This document shows positions 6,654 to 14,014 of a DNA stretch of 30,664 nucleotides, one piece after another. Under the pieces are notes generated by a model, which saw only the letters and a program-made list of their open reading frames with translations, ran no database searches and had not been told where the DNA came from. The stretch is from a virus, in the IMG/VR virus record IMGVR_UViG_3300026116_000081, positions 1 to 30,664 of that record; one strand, given 5' to 3'. A program made the translations under genes and the position numbers. Each line of letters opens with the position of its first letter. Positions within the stretch are counted from its first letter, which is position 1.

Positions 6654-7033
6654 AAGAATCTCTCTTCCTAGAGATCGTTAACGGCAACTTTTTCATGCTG
6701 TCCTTCTGCGCTATTCTGGTATTTGCCCGTTATATTGTGAGCAATTGGAGAGAAGGTTATACCTTTCTTCGTCCTGCTTTTGCTTTGACGGGTGTCTTTC
6801 TGGGAGAGTTCATCATTAGGTTAAACTTCTGGTTCACAAGGTACAATATCAACACGGGAGGGCAGTACCAGACGCCATCGATAAATATCACTATCCTGGG
6901 ATCCTTAATAGCTTCTTGGGCCATCCTCTGTACGATCGCAGTATTCTCGCCTGCCAAACTGCGCAATCGTGCTTGGATATTGTCGTTACTAGCTACGGCA
7001 ATCTTTCTTTTTCTTTCCCTAACTTGGAGGTAA
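6650..7033 (+). CDS. Multi-pass membrane protein (127 aa)
   Basis: The 127-residue protein has about four hydrophobic segments: near 13-30 (FFMLSFCAILVFARYIV), 40-60 (FALTGVFLGEFIIRL), 80-98 (ILGSLIASWAILCTIAVF) and 105-125 (ILSLLATAIFLFLSL). It is coupled to the previous gene by a 4-bp overlap and followed after 2 bp by the start of the secreted CHAP-like gene. A holin or a superinfection-exclusion protein would have this shape, but the sequence does not decide it. Confidence 0.78.
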   Translation: MKESLFLEIVNGNFFMLSFCAILVFARYIVSNWREGYTFLRPAFALTGVFLGEFIIRLNFWFTRYNINTGGQYQTPSINITILGSLIASWAILCTIAVFSPAKLRNRAWILSLLATAIFLFLSLTWR

Positions 7034-7035
7034 CT

Positions 7036-7557
7036 ATGCGAGTACGGATGTTCAAGGCGTTTTTGTGGCTAATTCCCTTCTTGTGCCTCTCATCTCAACC
7101 AGCTGAGGCTAGAAGGTACCACCATCACCATCATCATCACCAGCATTACCAAAGAGTTGCCAGCTCCAACTCCTGCTTTTTCATCTGTACTCCAACGACA
7201 CAGGCCAGCGGCCCTACTGCTTATTCCCACTCGCGTAGGAGCCTTGAATTTGCCTCATATGAACCTTCTAGAGGGGGCCACTTAGGTGGAAGACCTCGTG
7301 CGTGGTGTGGCTGGTGGATGCGTATGGACACAGGAATTCATGACGTCAGCTTAAACTTGGCTCGTAATTGGGCTCGAGTGGGATCAAACGCTGGAGGTCC
7401 TCGCGTAGGTGCCATTGTAGTATGGGCACATCACGTTGGAAGGATCACAGGACGAACTGCAGACGGTCAATGGATCGTGAAGAGTGGGAATGATGGTCAT
7501 GCAGTTCGTGAACGCCCACGATCTCTAGCAGGCGCGATAGCGTTCCGCAACGTCTAA
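7036..7557 (+). CDS. Secreted CHAP/NlpC-like cysteine peptidase-fold protein (173 aa)
   Basis: The start at 7036 is fixed by GGAGGT just upstream; the frame is open further left but that part lies inside the previous gene. Residues 1-25 form a signal peptide ending in an AEA-type cleavage site. A run of seven histidines (29-35) follows, then a low-complexity linker, then a domain from about residue 85. In that domain Cys91 (RAWCGWW), His132/133 (WAHHVGRI) and Asn152 (SGNDG) fit the Cys-His-polar triad of CHAP/NlpC-P60 amidases. Similar secreted proteins are familiar from rhizobial genomes. A peptidoglycan-cleaving or periplasmic role during infection is inferred. A moron borrowed from the host is possible. 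Confidence 0.78.
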   Translation: MRVRMFKAFLWLIPFLCLSSQPAEARRYHHHHHHHQHYQRVASSNSCFFICTPTTQASGPTAYSHSRRSLEFASYEPSRGGHLGGRPRAWCGWWMRMDTGIHDVSLNLARNWARVGSNAGGPRVGAIVVWAHHVGRITGRTADGQWIVKSGNDGHAVRERPRSLAGAIAFRNV

Positions 7558-7566
7558 GGAGATAAT

Positions 7567-7752
7567 ATGTCAGTGATCGGTTTTATCTACCTCCTAATCA
7601 AGCTTCTAGCTTTAGCCTTAGTGTATTTCGGTATACTTTGGCTCTGTCAATGGCTTGAAATCAGTGTCCCTACTATGGTCATGAAGATCCTTGCAGCCAT
7701 TCTGGTCTTACTAGGAATAGCTGCAATTCTCAGGTTCCTAGGGGTATTCTAG
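7567..7752 (+). CDS. Small two-segment membrane protein (61 aa)
   Basis: This 61-residue, almost wholly hydrophobic protein begins MSVIGFIYLLIKLLALALVY. It has two predicted membrane segments (about 3-28 and 37-58) joined by a short loop (LEISVPT). AAGGAG lies just before the start. It is the last gene before the terminator at 7764-7792. The size and hairpin topology resemble class II holins or small host-like membrane proteins. No specific family is claimed. Confidence 0.75.
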   Translation: MSVIGFIYLLIKLLALALVYFGILWLCQWLEISVPTMVMKILAAILVLLGIAAILRFLGVF

Positions 7753-7763
7753 GTGGAGAGGGG

Positions 7764-7792
7764 AAGAGGGAGCTTCGGCTCCCTCTTTCTTT
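7764..7792 (+). terminator. Rho-independent terminator with UUCG tetraloop
   Basis: A perfect 10-bp stem (AAGAGGGAGC at 7764-7773 with its complement at 7778-7787) is closed by a C(TTCG)G tetraloop and followed by TCTTT. It lies 12 bp after the membrane protein cluster. It ends the transcription unit that begins with the terminase genes. The next promoter starts within its T-run. Confidence 0.93.
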
Positions 7793-7838
7793 GGACCAAA
7801 AGATTCTTCGTGACTGCTCTTAAATTACCATTTATAAT
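7791..7838 (+). promoter_or_regulatory. GACCAA-box promoter for the receptor-binding cassette
   Basis: The sequence holds TTGGACCAAAAGATTC at 7791-7806, -35-like GTGACT at 7810-7815, a 17-bp spacer and -10 TATAAT at 7833-7838. The 16-nt distance from the GACCAA box to the -35 equals that in the promoters at 2070 and 10362. The -35 is the weakest of the set, which would make it the most dependent on a factor bound at the box. Confidence 0.75.
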
Positions 7839-7862
7839 GGTAGGTAGCAAATAGAGGTTGCC

Positions 7863-8384
7863 ATGACCACAGAATCGTTAGGACTCCCAACAACAGCTGG
7901 GAATTCGTTTAATCGTCCGGCTGATACAAATGCCTACGTATCTGGTGATCTCATAGCTAATGTGACGACAACCAGCCCCCAACCCACTCCGTTCACATTC
8001 ATTGTGGCTGATACAATCGACGATGTTGTAGGTATCAGTAGGGTACGTCTTAAAGTAAATGACACGGCATTCGCTGGTAAGCAAGTCGCTCTGCATCTCT
8101 ATCGCAACCTCCCCACATTAGCTGTGGGTGACAATGGCGCATTTGCAGCTGGACTAGGTGCTTCGGAATCCGATAAGCTGGATGTGATCAACATCACGTT
8201 TGGAGTAGCCACTTCTGACGGATATGTCATAGGTTATGGGGTACCTTCAGTAGGAGGGCTAATCATAACCAAGACTTCGGATGGTCTAAAGACCATTTAT
8301 GGTATTCTCGAATGTCTTGCAGCGGTGACCCCGGGCAGTGCAAGAACTTTCGCCGCAGTGCTTGAAATTGCTGGGCGCAGATAA
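7863..8384 (+). CDS. Probable virion protein of unknown role (173 aa)
   Basis: The 173-residue protein begins MTTESLGLPTTAGNSFNRPA and is rich in Thr, Gly and Val with alternating hydrophobicity, as in beta-sandwich virion proteins. There are no Cys-His motifs, signal peptide or membrane segment. AGAGGT precedes the ATG. It opens the cassette with its own promoter and is followed, with a 1-bp overlap, by a 52-residue gene and then the spike. It may be a head or neck protein anchoring the spike, inferred from position alone. Confidence 0.75.
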   Translation: MTTESLGLPTTAGNSFNRPADTNAYVSGDLIANVTTTSPQPTPFTFIVADTIDDVVGISRVRLKVNDTAFAGKQVALHLYRNLPTLAVGDNGAFAAGLGASESDKLDVINITFGVATSDGYVIGYGVPSVGGLIITKTSDGLKTIYGILECLAAVTPGSARTFAAVLEIAGRR

Positions 8385-8542
8385 TGTCAGCCCTCTTCAA
8401 AAATCTGATCGGGAAGAGACTCCTTCTCCTTGGAGCAGGATCTACCTCTAGTTCAGTTCCAGCTGGCTATGGATTCCTTACTCTCGGCGGCACCGATCCA
8501 CTAGTTCTCGGCGGCCAACCTCTCATCTTAGGTACCAGCTAA
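8384..8542 (+). CDS. Small protein with LGG repeats (52 aa)
   Basis: A 52-residue frame starts at the ATG whose first base is the last base of the preceding stop (TAATG), and its TAA directly abuts the ATG of the spike gene. The sequence begins MSALFKNLIGKRLLLLGAGS and ends with the repeated pattern LTLGG, LVLGG, LILG. The exact fit between two genes, with translational coupling on the upstream side, supports a real gene. Very short Gly-rich proteins next to fibre genes are common in phages. Its role, perhaps spike attachment or assembly, is a guess. Confidence 0.75.
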   Translation: MSALFKNLIGKRLLLLGAGSTSSSVPAGYGFLTLGGTDPLVLGGQPLILGTS

Positions 8543-10342
8543 ATGACCAATATTGACATCGAAGTACCTGGCGCAAGCGACACCCGTCTTAAAAAGGCTA
8601 TTAAGAACTTGGCGGGTATCTACATCCCGACGCAGTTCGGTGCAGTTGCTGGAACGGGGCGGTCTGCAGGTGAACGCGCCGCAAACGCTACAGCTATCGG
8701 CTCTATGCTCACAGCAGCTGTGGCAGATGGTGCATTGGCTTATATCGATACAGTCTATGAGATTGCATCTACGCCAATTAACGCCAAGGCCATGAATCGC
8801 CTTAACTTAGACAGTTCACCGACAGGGCGAATTATCCAATACACTAATGACATTCCGGGCATCCAGATTGGTGGTGCATGGTTACGTATTGGACGCTTGC
8901 GAGTTGATTATAATGCTCAGCAAGGTAGCTCAGGTGCTTCTATCACAGCGAACGGAACGGGTGGAGCAAACGCCTTTGAGTTCTGGCAGCTCACGCGATC
9001 CCATATTGGGTTGCTGCAAGCAGATCAAGCCGCTCGTGGAATACACATACCTCAAGCAGATGCTAACGGTAGTGGGCAGAGCCAAGTATTCTCCAACACC
9101 ATCGAGGACATCGAGATCACCCGCTATTCGTATCGCGGGATGGACCTCCAGTCTGTTGGAGGTTCTACAGGTAATGTGTTCGGCAACGTCTATCTTCGGG
9201 GTAACGGCATAGGTAGCAGACCTAACGTCAATATCCCGTTGGTCATGATCAACTTTAACGATGAGTGCATTTTCAACCAGCTAAACATCGAGCACTGTTC
9301 ACCCTTTGCAATTGCGAGTGGTGACTCTGTGAACGCTTCTGGTCTCATCAACCTATCCTCAGCCAATATCATCATCAATGCACTGCACGTCGAGGGCATA
9401 GAGCCGAAGGCAGACGACAAGGCGATTGTCTATGCTCAGTCAGCTAGTGGGTGTGACATTAGAGGCTTCGGCTTCAGCACCAGCTATTTCCTTTCAGCAA
9501 ACGGTTGTACCAAGTTCCACTTGGCTCGTCTCTTTGGAACTGATGCACACGTCAGGATTGACAGAATTGTTGAGCACGCTCACACTCTGACCGGGGCCGT
9601 CATGGATCTCGGCTATGCTGCAAGTGCTTTAACTACCTCATCACTTCATATCGGAAGGTTTATCCAGCGCACGAACATTGGACTACTGAGCAATGTTCTC
9701 CCGACCAACGATCAGAAGGTCCTTAAGGAAGTTAATGCTAGGCCAGTCCCCAACTGGCTCAGGGCTGGTCGTGTATTTGGCCCTCGCGGTAACGGCAACG
9801 GTACGTTGAACCCGATTATTGGATCACGGCTCTACGCCACGCCGTTCCAAGTTGACCATCCGGTGTCGGTGGACAAGCTATATGTCTATTGTGCCAATCT
9901 GGTAGCTAGTTCCGAAGTTCGGATGGCGATATATCACGATGATGGCACCAACCAACCCGGCGCAAAGATTGCGGAAGTCTCTGCTGTTGTGTCCACAGCG
10001 GGAACCGGCAGTAAAAATGGGACTATTACCTCTCCTCCCGTACTGCTTCCGGGACGATATTGGGGTGTGGTTATCGGCTACAACACAGCCGCAGGTGCGC
10101 TCCCGGGTCTCGTAGGCATCAACGCAGCCGTCGCAAACGTTGCGAATCACGATCTTGGTGGAGCCGACATGTCGTTCATGGGCTCGAGTGCCTCTGCGAG
10201 TGGTGGCGTGTATGCGGATGTCACGATTGCGGATGCTACAGCATGGGGTGCTTATGTATTCCCCTCCACGTTCCCTACAGGTACACTCCACACCAACGCC
10301 GTCACACCACACGTAGGAATGAACGCCCTAGCTGTTCCGTAG
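8543..10342 (+). CDS. Tailspike or head-spike protein with pectate-lyase-like beta-helix
   Basis: The 599-residue protein has an N-terminal pectate-lyase-3-like opening (IYIPTQFGAVAGTG, then ANATAIGSML). Next comes a long region of short repeating beta strands and Asn/Gly turns (about residues 30-400) typical of right-handed beta-helices, with segments such as NTIEDIEITRYSYRG and NIIINALHVEG. A C-terminal beta-sandwich (about 430-560, with VDKLYVYCANL and YWGVVIGYN) follows and may bind the receptor or trimerise. Such proteins bind and often cut surface polysaccharide. Catalytic residues cannot be named. Its place between portal and capsid genes, not with the tail fibres, makes a head-spike role possible. 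Confidence 0.8.
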   Translation: MTNIDIEVPGASDTRLKKAIKNLAGIYIPTQFGAVAGTGRSAGERAANATAIGSMLTAAVADGALAYIDTVYEIASTPINAKAMNRLNLDSSPTGRIIQYTNDIPGIQIGGAWLRIGRLRVDYNAQQGSSGASITANGTGGANAFEFWQLTRSHIGLLQADQAARGIHIPQADANGSGQSQVFSNTIEDIEITRYSYRGMDLQSVGGSTGNVFGNVYLRGNGIGSRPNVNIPLVMINFNDECIFNQLNIEHCSPFAIASGDSVNASGLINLSSANIIINALHVEGIEPKADDKAIVYAQSASGCDIRGFGFSTSYFLSANGCTKFHLARLFGTDAHVRIDRIVEHAHTLTGAVMDLGYAASALTTSSLHIGRFIQRTNIGLLSNVLPTNDQKVLKEVNARPVPNWLRAGRVFGPRGNGNGTLNPIIGSRLYATPFQVDHPVSVDKLYVYCANLVASSEVRMAIYHDDGTNQPGAKIAEVSAVVSTAGTGSKNGTITSPPVLLPGRYWGVVIGYNTAAGALPGLVGINAAVANVANHDLGGADMSFMGSSASASGGVYADVTIADATAWGAYVFPSTFPTGTLHTNAVTPHVGMNALAVP

Positions 10343-10358
10343 GATCAAACCTATTTGG

Positions 10359-10406
10359 ATTGACCAAAAGATTCTTGTTGAAGGCCATCTTCGAACCATA
10401 TATAAT
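10359..10406 (+). promoter_or_regulatory. GACCAA-box promoter for the capsid operon
   Basis: The sequence holds ATTGACCAAAAGATTCTTG (10359-10377), -35 TTGAAG (10378-10383), a 17-bp spacer and -10 TATAAT (10401-10406). It has the best -35/-10 pair of the plus-strand set and lies 22 bp before the start codon of the protease/scaffold gene. It would give the capsid and tail genes their own strong late transcript. Confidence 0.8.
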
Positions 10407-10427
10407 AGTCAAGATCAGGGCCCATTC

Positions 10428-12017
10428 ATGACCAATACACGCATCTATCAAGCCGTACGAGCACACGTCAGCGGTGCCTATGACAAAGGTACGCTGCACG
10501 GCAAAGAGTATATTGTTGTGCCCGTAGTTGCTTTGGTAGAAGGTGTATTGCAAGGAATGGCTGCTGAGGGTCCAGAGTTGGCTCTAGCAGAAGAGTTCGG
10601 CAAGTTTCCAGATTCCTGGAATGGCCGTCCCATCGTGATGTCGCATCCCACGAAGGACAGTAAACCTGTAAGCGCAAACTCCCCTGATGTCCTTCAAGAG
10701 TACCAGATAGGTTTCATCTTCAACGCCAAAATGGATGGTTCAAAGCTTTGTCTAGAGGCTTGGTGCGATCCTGATATGATGGCAAACCTGAATGATGATT
10801 CCAAGGCAACTCTAGAGACTCTGCAAGCCGGTACGATGATTGAAGTCTCGACCGGTTATTTTGCTGAGATCGAACCTACTTCAGGGGTATATGCTAATTC
10901 CACTTACGACTCAATCCAACGCTCTGTAGTCCCTGATCATCTTGCTTTCCTTCCCAATGGTGTCCTTGGTGCGTGCAGTAACGCTGATGGCTGTGGAGCT
11001 CAGCTCGCCGTCAATTCCAAACCAACGGATGAATTCCCCCGTGTGAAGACTTTCTACGCCCCTCAACCGTGTTGTGACTCTTGTGCGTCAGGACATACAT
11101 GTGAAGGTACATCGAGCATGCCGAGCACCAACAAAGATATGGCTTCGAAGGACAAGGCCGACAAAAAGAAAAAGCAAGATCCCAAAGCCTACCAAGAGTA
11201 TGCTTCGACTATCGCGAACACCCTCGCTGGCGGAGTTACGTTCTCCGACGCCCGAGACGCAGTATGTGAGGTTCTGAAAGTCACTAATGCTTATTCCTAC
11301 GTTGTAGCTATGACGAAGGATACTGTCATTTATGAGCAGTATAACTCGTTCACAGGTTCATATGAAACCTACCAGCGTGGATACGCAGTTTCAATCGACG
11401 GCAAAGTCACTCTTGACGATAACGTCGAACGAGTTCGGCTCATGACGAAAGTCGTGACCGTTAACGCCGATGGCAGTGTGCCAGAGGATCAACCGGAGCA
11501 GAATATGACCACTTCCAATAATGGGGCTGCTGCGGCCTCGACTACGACCACTGCAGCTGAAACGACCACGACTGTTGAGCCCAAAGTTCATAAGGTTGAG
11601 AATGAACAGGGCACTCTTGAAGTAACCGTGAACGAAAAGGGTGAACCCACCGGATTCGTTCTGACGCCGAAGGCTCAGCCTGTTGCAGCCCATGCGGCTC
11701 CCAAGACTGTTGCTGAGTTCGTCGCTCAGGCGCCTGCCGAAATGCAGGAGATCTTTCAGTCGGGCATTAAGCTCCATGCTGAAAAGAAGGATGGCCTCAT
11801 TAAGGGCCTTCTGGCTACCAACCGTTGCAAGTTTGACGAAGCCAAGCTCAAGACGTTCTCTCTGGACATGCTTGAATCTCTGGCGGAACTCGCACAGGTT
11901 CCTTCGTTCGCTGCCCAGGCGCGTCCTTTCACCATCGTCGACAACTCCTCTGAAGACGATAACGTGACTCCGGCACCTCTGGTGTTCGAAGCGCCCAAGG
12001 CCTCTACGGCTGCGTAA
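10428..12017 (+). CDS. DUF2213-type prohead protease with scaffold region (529 aa)
   Basis: The N-terminal 185 residues match the DUF2213 family, seen with phage capsid genes and likened to HK97-type prohead proteases. They include FPDSWNGRPIVMSHP (60-74, His73), IEVSTGYFAEIEP (138-150, Ser141) and VPDHLAFLPNG (168-178). His73 and Ser141 are candidate catalytic residues. A Cys-rich insert (Cys183, 189, 215, 216, 219, 225) could bind metal. A Lys-rich linker, a small alpha/beta domain (about 250-345), a Thr/Ala-rich linker and a helical C-terminus follow, which would serve as scaffold. The gene starts the capsid operon and is followed by decoration and capsid genes. Confidence 0.82.
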   Translation: MTNTRIYQAVRAHVSGAYDKGTLHGKEYIVVPVVALVEGVLQGMAAEGPELALAEEFGKFPDSWNGRPIVMSHPTKDSKPVSANSPDVLQEYQIGFIFNAKMDGSKLCLEAWCDPDMMANLNDDSKATLETLQAGTMIEVSTGYFAEIEPTSGVYANSTYDSIQRSVVPDHLAFLPNGVLGACSNADGCGAQLAVNSKPTDEFPRVKTFYAPQPCCDSCASGHTCEGTSSMPSTNKDMASKDKADKKKKQDPKAYQEYASTIANTLAGGVTFSDARDAVCEVLKVTNAYSYVVAMTKDTVIYEQYNSFTGSYETYQRGYAVSIDGKVTLDDNVERVRLMTKVVTVNADGSVPEDQPEQNMTTSNNGAAAASTTTTAAETTTTVEPKVHKVENEQGTLEVTVNEKGEPTGFVLTPKAQPVAAHAAPKTVAEFVAQAPAEMQEIFQSGIKLHAEKKDGLIKGLLATNRCKFDEAKLKTFSLDMLESLAELAQVPSFAAQARPFTIVDNSSEDDNVTPAPLVFEAPKASTAA

Positions 12018-12051
12018 CCACGAGTATTAGCTCGTAACTGGAGACTTTTCT

Positions 12052-12516
12052 ATGGCTATTCCGAAGACTGTTACTCGTGCGGCCATTCTTGTAAAGCGTG
12101 GCACTCGAAAAGAGCTGGTGGCAGGGGGTACGATCACTCCTGGTCATCTGATCATGATCAACTCTGCAGGCAAATACGTCGTTCACGGTACCGCTAAGGG
12201 CCGTGCTCTGAAGTGCTTTGCTGACATTGCTGATCATAATGGTAAAGGCCTGGACGACAACTATGTGGCGAATGACCTCGTCATGGGTGAGATCGTCGAT
12301 TCGGGTGCTGAAGTTAATGCGTTGCTGGCCGCTTCGGCGACCGCTGTCGTCATTGGCGCACAGCTCGAATCTGCTGGTGATGGTACTCTCCGCAATATCA
12401 CGGCTGACAACACTACGGGTCCTGTGTTCGGTGGTTATCCGATCGCAATCGCCCTGGAAGCCGTTGATAACTCTGGTGGTGGTACTCCTGCCCGCATTCG
12501 AGTTCTGGTTCTGTAA
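12052..12516 (+). CDS. Head decoration (capsid cement) protein (154 aa)
   Basis: The 154-residue protein is Gly/Ala/Val-rich and predicted to be beta-structured, beginning MAIPKTVTRAAILVKRGTRK. It contains AGGTITPGHLIMINSAGKYV, a pattern usual in small head-stabilising proteins that start with an N-terminal arm. It lies directly upstream of the major capsid gene, where such cement proteins normally sit. GGAG lies upstream of the ATG. It should trimerise on the outer capsid surface. The assignment is from context and composition. Confidence 0.78.
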   Translation: MAIPKTVTRAAILVKRGTRKELVAGGTITPGHLIMINSAGKYVVHGTAKGRALKCFADIADHNGKGLDDNYVANDLVMGEIVDSGAEVNALLAASATAVVIGAQLESAGDGTLRNITADNTTGPVFGGYPIAIALEAVDNSGGGTPARIRVLVL

Positions 12517-12551
12517 CGCGTTCAAAACGCACTCAAAGAGGATTTCAACAC

Positions 12552-13538
12552 ATGTCTGGTGCTAACATTGAACTCGTCAACAATGCAGGCGGGTCTCTGA
12601 AGGGCGGTTTGGTTGCTCAGCGCTTGCTGCAGAGCAACTTCAATATCAATTCCCTTCGAACGAATGACACTCTCCGCAAGGACGAGTGGAAGCTGTACGA
12701 TACCGCGATCGTCAGCATCGCCAAAGCTCGTTTGAATGGCGTGGCAGATCTTATGGCTGCTGGCCTTTCATACAAACTGCCCAATGCTCTTGGCGTTACG
12801 CGCTTAGAGTGGGAAACGGACACTGATATGACTCCTGCCGCGGTTGGCATGAGCGGTATTCAGCGTTCCCAGGACGACCGAATCGAATTCAGCCTCACTG
12901 GTATTCCGATCCCGATCATCTATAAGGATTGGACTCTGAATATCCGTGCGCTTGAAGCTTCTCGGCGTACTGGTCGCCCTCTCGACACCCAGATGGCTGA
13001 AAAAGCTGGTCGGTCTGTCGCGGAGAAGATCGAAGATATCCTCTGGAACGGTTATACGGGTCTTGGCTCGAATAACACGATCTATGGGTATACGACTGCA
13101 GCGAACCGCAATACTGGTTCGGTAACAGCGACCTGGGTCTCCGCTACTGGCGCTCAGATCCTTGCTGACGTCCTTGCGATGATTCAGAAGGCTCAGGACG
13201 ACCACATGTATGGTCCGTACATTCTGTACGTACCGATCGCCGTCATGACGAACATGGGTAACGACTTCAAGACCAACTCTGACAAGTCGATTATGCAGCG
13301 TATCCTTGAGGTACCTGGCATTTCGGCCGTCAAGTCGACTTCTTCGTTGTCGGGCACGAACGTCATCCTGGTTCAGTTGACTTCTGACGTTGTTCAGATG
13401 ATCGACGGTATCCAGCCCACGATGGTTCAGTGGGATTCGCATGGTGGTATGGTCACCAACTTCAAGATCATGGCGATCATGCTTCCTCGTTTCCGAAATG
13501 ACTCGGAATCGCAGTCTGGCATCGTTCACTACTCGTAA
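12552..13538 (+). CDS. Major capsid protein (HK97 fold, 328 aa)
   Basis: The 328-residue protein shows a usual HK97-fold order. An N-terminal arm (about 1-60) comes first, then an E-loop region with IEFSLTGIPIPIIYKDWTLN (about 113-132), the spine-helix segment DTQMAEKAGRSVAEKIEDIL, and P-domain and A-domain strands ending in VTNFKIMAIMLPRFR. The stretch around KDWTLNIRALEASRRTG resembles encapsulin/linocin-like capsid proteins. AGAGGA precedes the ATG. Codon choice in 12552-13538 looks more biased to C- and G-ending codons than in the tail genes, as expected for the most abundant protein. No separate cleavage site can be assigned. Confidence 0.88.
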   Translation: MSGANIELVNNAGGSLKGGLVAQRLLQSNFNINSLRTNDTLRKDEWKLYDTAIVSIAKARLNGVADLMAAGLSYKLPNALGVTRLEWETDTDMTPAAVGMSGIQRSQDDRIEFSLTGIPIPIIYKDWTLNIRALEASRRTGRPLDTQMAEKAGRSVAEKIEDILWNGYTGLGSNNTIYGYTTAANRNTGSVTATWVSATGAQILADVLAMIQKAQDDHMYGPYILYVPIAVMTNMGNDFKTNSDKSIMQRILEVPGISAVKSTSSLSGTNVILVQLTSDVVQMIDGIQPTMVQWDSHGGMVTNFKIMAIMLPRFRNDSESQSGIVHYS

Positions 13539-13570
13539 TGGGTGCGGGAAGCCAACAAGGAAACTGAGAC

Positions 13571-13984
13571 ATGGTGAAGAAAATGAAGAAGTACAAACTT
13601 CTGGGTCGTTCTCACTCAGCAGTTAACGAGGAAGGCGATCGTACTGAGTACAAAACCGGCGACATGGTTCCGTTGACGGATGCTCAGTACGAGAGTTTCT
13701 CGGACAAGTTCGAGCAACCCAAGGCAGAAGCGCAAGCTGACGCCAAGGAAGGTCTCGCACCTGGCGAAGAGAAGACTACGGCAACTGAACCGAAGTCGGA
13801 TGGCAACGATGATACTGCTATCCCGGCTCCGAATGCTCAGAAGACCACTCCTCAGGATGGTGCTGCTGGTGCAGGTGCTGCAGTGAACTCTTCCAATACC
13901 GCTCAGGTTCCGAGTGGTGAAGCCAAGAAAGGTACAACGTCCGCAGGTTCGGGCGTTCCGGGCAATACTGCTTCCAAGCAGTAA
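13571..13984 (+). CDS. Hypothetical head-module protein with disordered C-terminus (137 aa)
   Basis: This 137-residue protein has a short structured N-terminus (about 1-47, with YKLLGRSHSAVNEEGDRTEY and a Tyr-Lys-Thr-Gly turn). A long Ala/Gly/Ser/Thr/Lys/Glu-rich, low-complexity tail follows and is probably disordered. AAGGAA lies upstream of the ATG; the Met at residue 5 is an alternative start. It sits between the capsid gene and the first head-tail connector gene. Similar small domains with acidic tails occur after capsid genes in many siphoviruses. The function is unknown. Confidence 0.72.
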   Translation: MVKKMKKYKLLGRSHSAVNEEGDRTEYKTGDMVPLTDAQYESFSDKFEQPKAEAQADAKEGLAPGEEKTTATEPKSDGNDDTAIPAPNAQKTTPQDGAAGAGAAVNSSNTAQVPSGEAKKGTTSAGSGVPGNTASKQ

Positions 13985-13989
13985 CTTGT

Positions 13990-14011
13990 CACCTCCTGAA
14001 ATGAGGAAGTG
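13990..14011 (+). promoter_or_regulatory. Hairpin that can hide the ribosome-binding site of the connector gene
   Basis: CACCTCCT (13990-13997) can pair with AGGAAGTG (14004-14011) at 7 of 8 positions across a 6-nt loop. The right arm contains most of the GAGGA ribosome-binding site of the next gene. The hairpin lies in the 30-nt gap after the disordered head protein. It could lower translation of the low-copy connector relative to the abundant capsid protein from the same mRNA. Confidence 0.45.
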
Positions 14012-14014
14012 TCT

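Noticed and set aside
6916-7035. N-terminal extension of the CHAP-like protein
   Set aside because: The extension lies inside the upstream membrane protein gene and would bury the clear signal peptide and its GGAGGT site.
12022-12037. Small hairpin (ACGAG with CTCGT) between the protease and decoration genes, and a similar 4-bp one near 12519
   Set aside because: Stems of 4-5 bp without a T-run occur often by chance; there is no sign of termination or control.
12004-12525. 173-residue minus-strand frame opposite the decoration protein gene
   Set aside because: The same codon-bias shadow applies; the plus-strand frame has good order, a ribosome-binding site and context.
12804-13529. 241-residue minus-strand frame opposite the major capsid gene
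   Set aside because: It lies opposite a highly codon-biased gene, which keeps the antisense frame free of stops. The product is Arg/Asp/His-rich and without a natural domain pattern.
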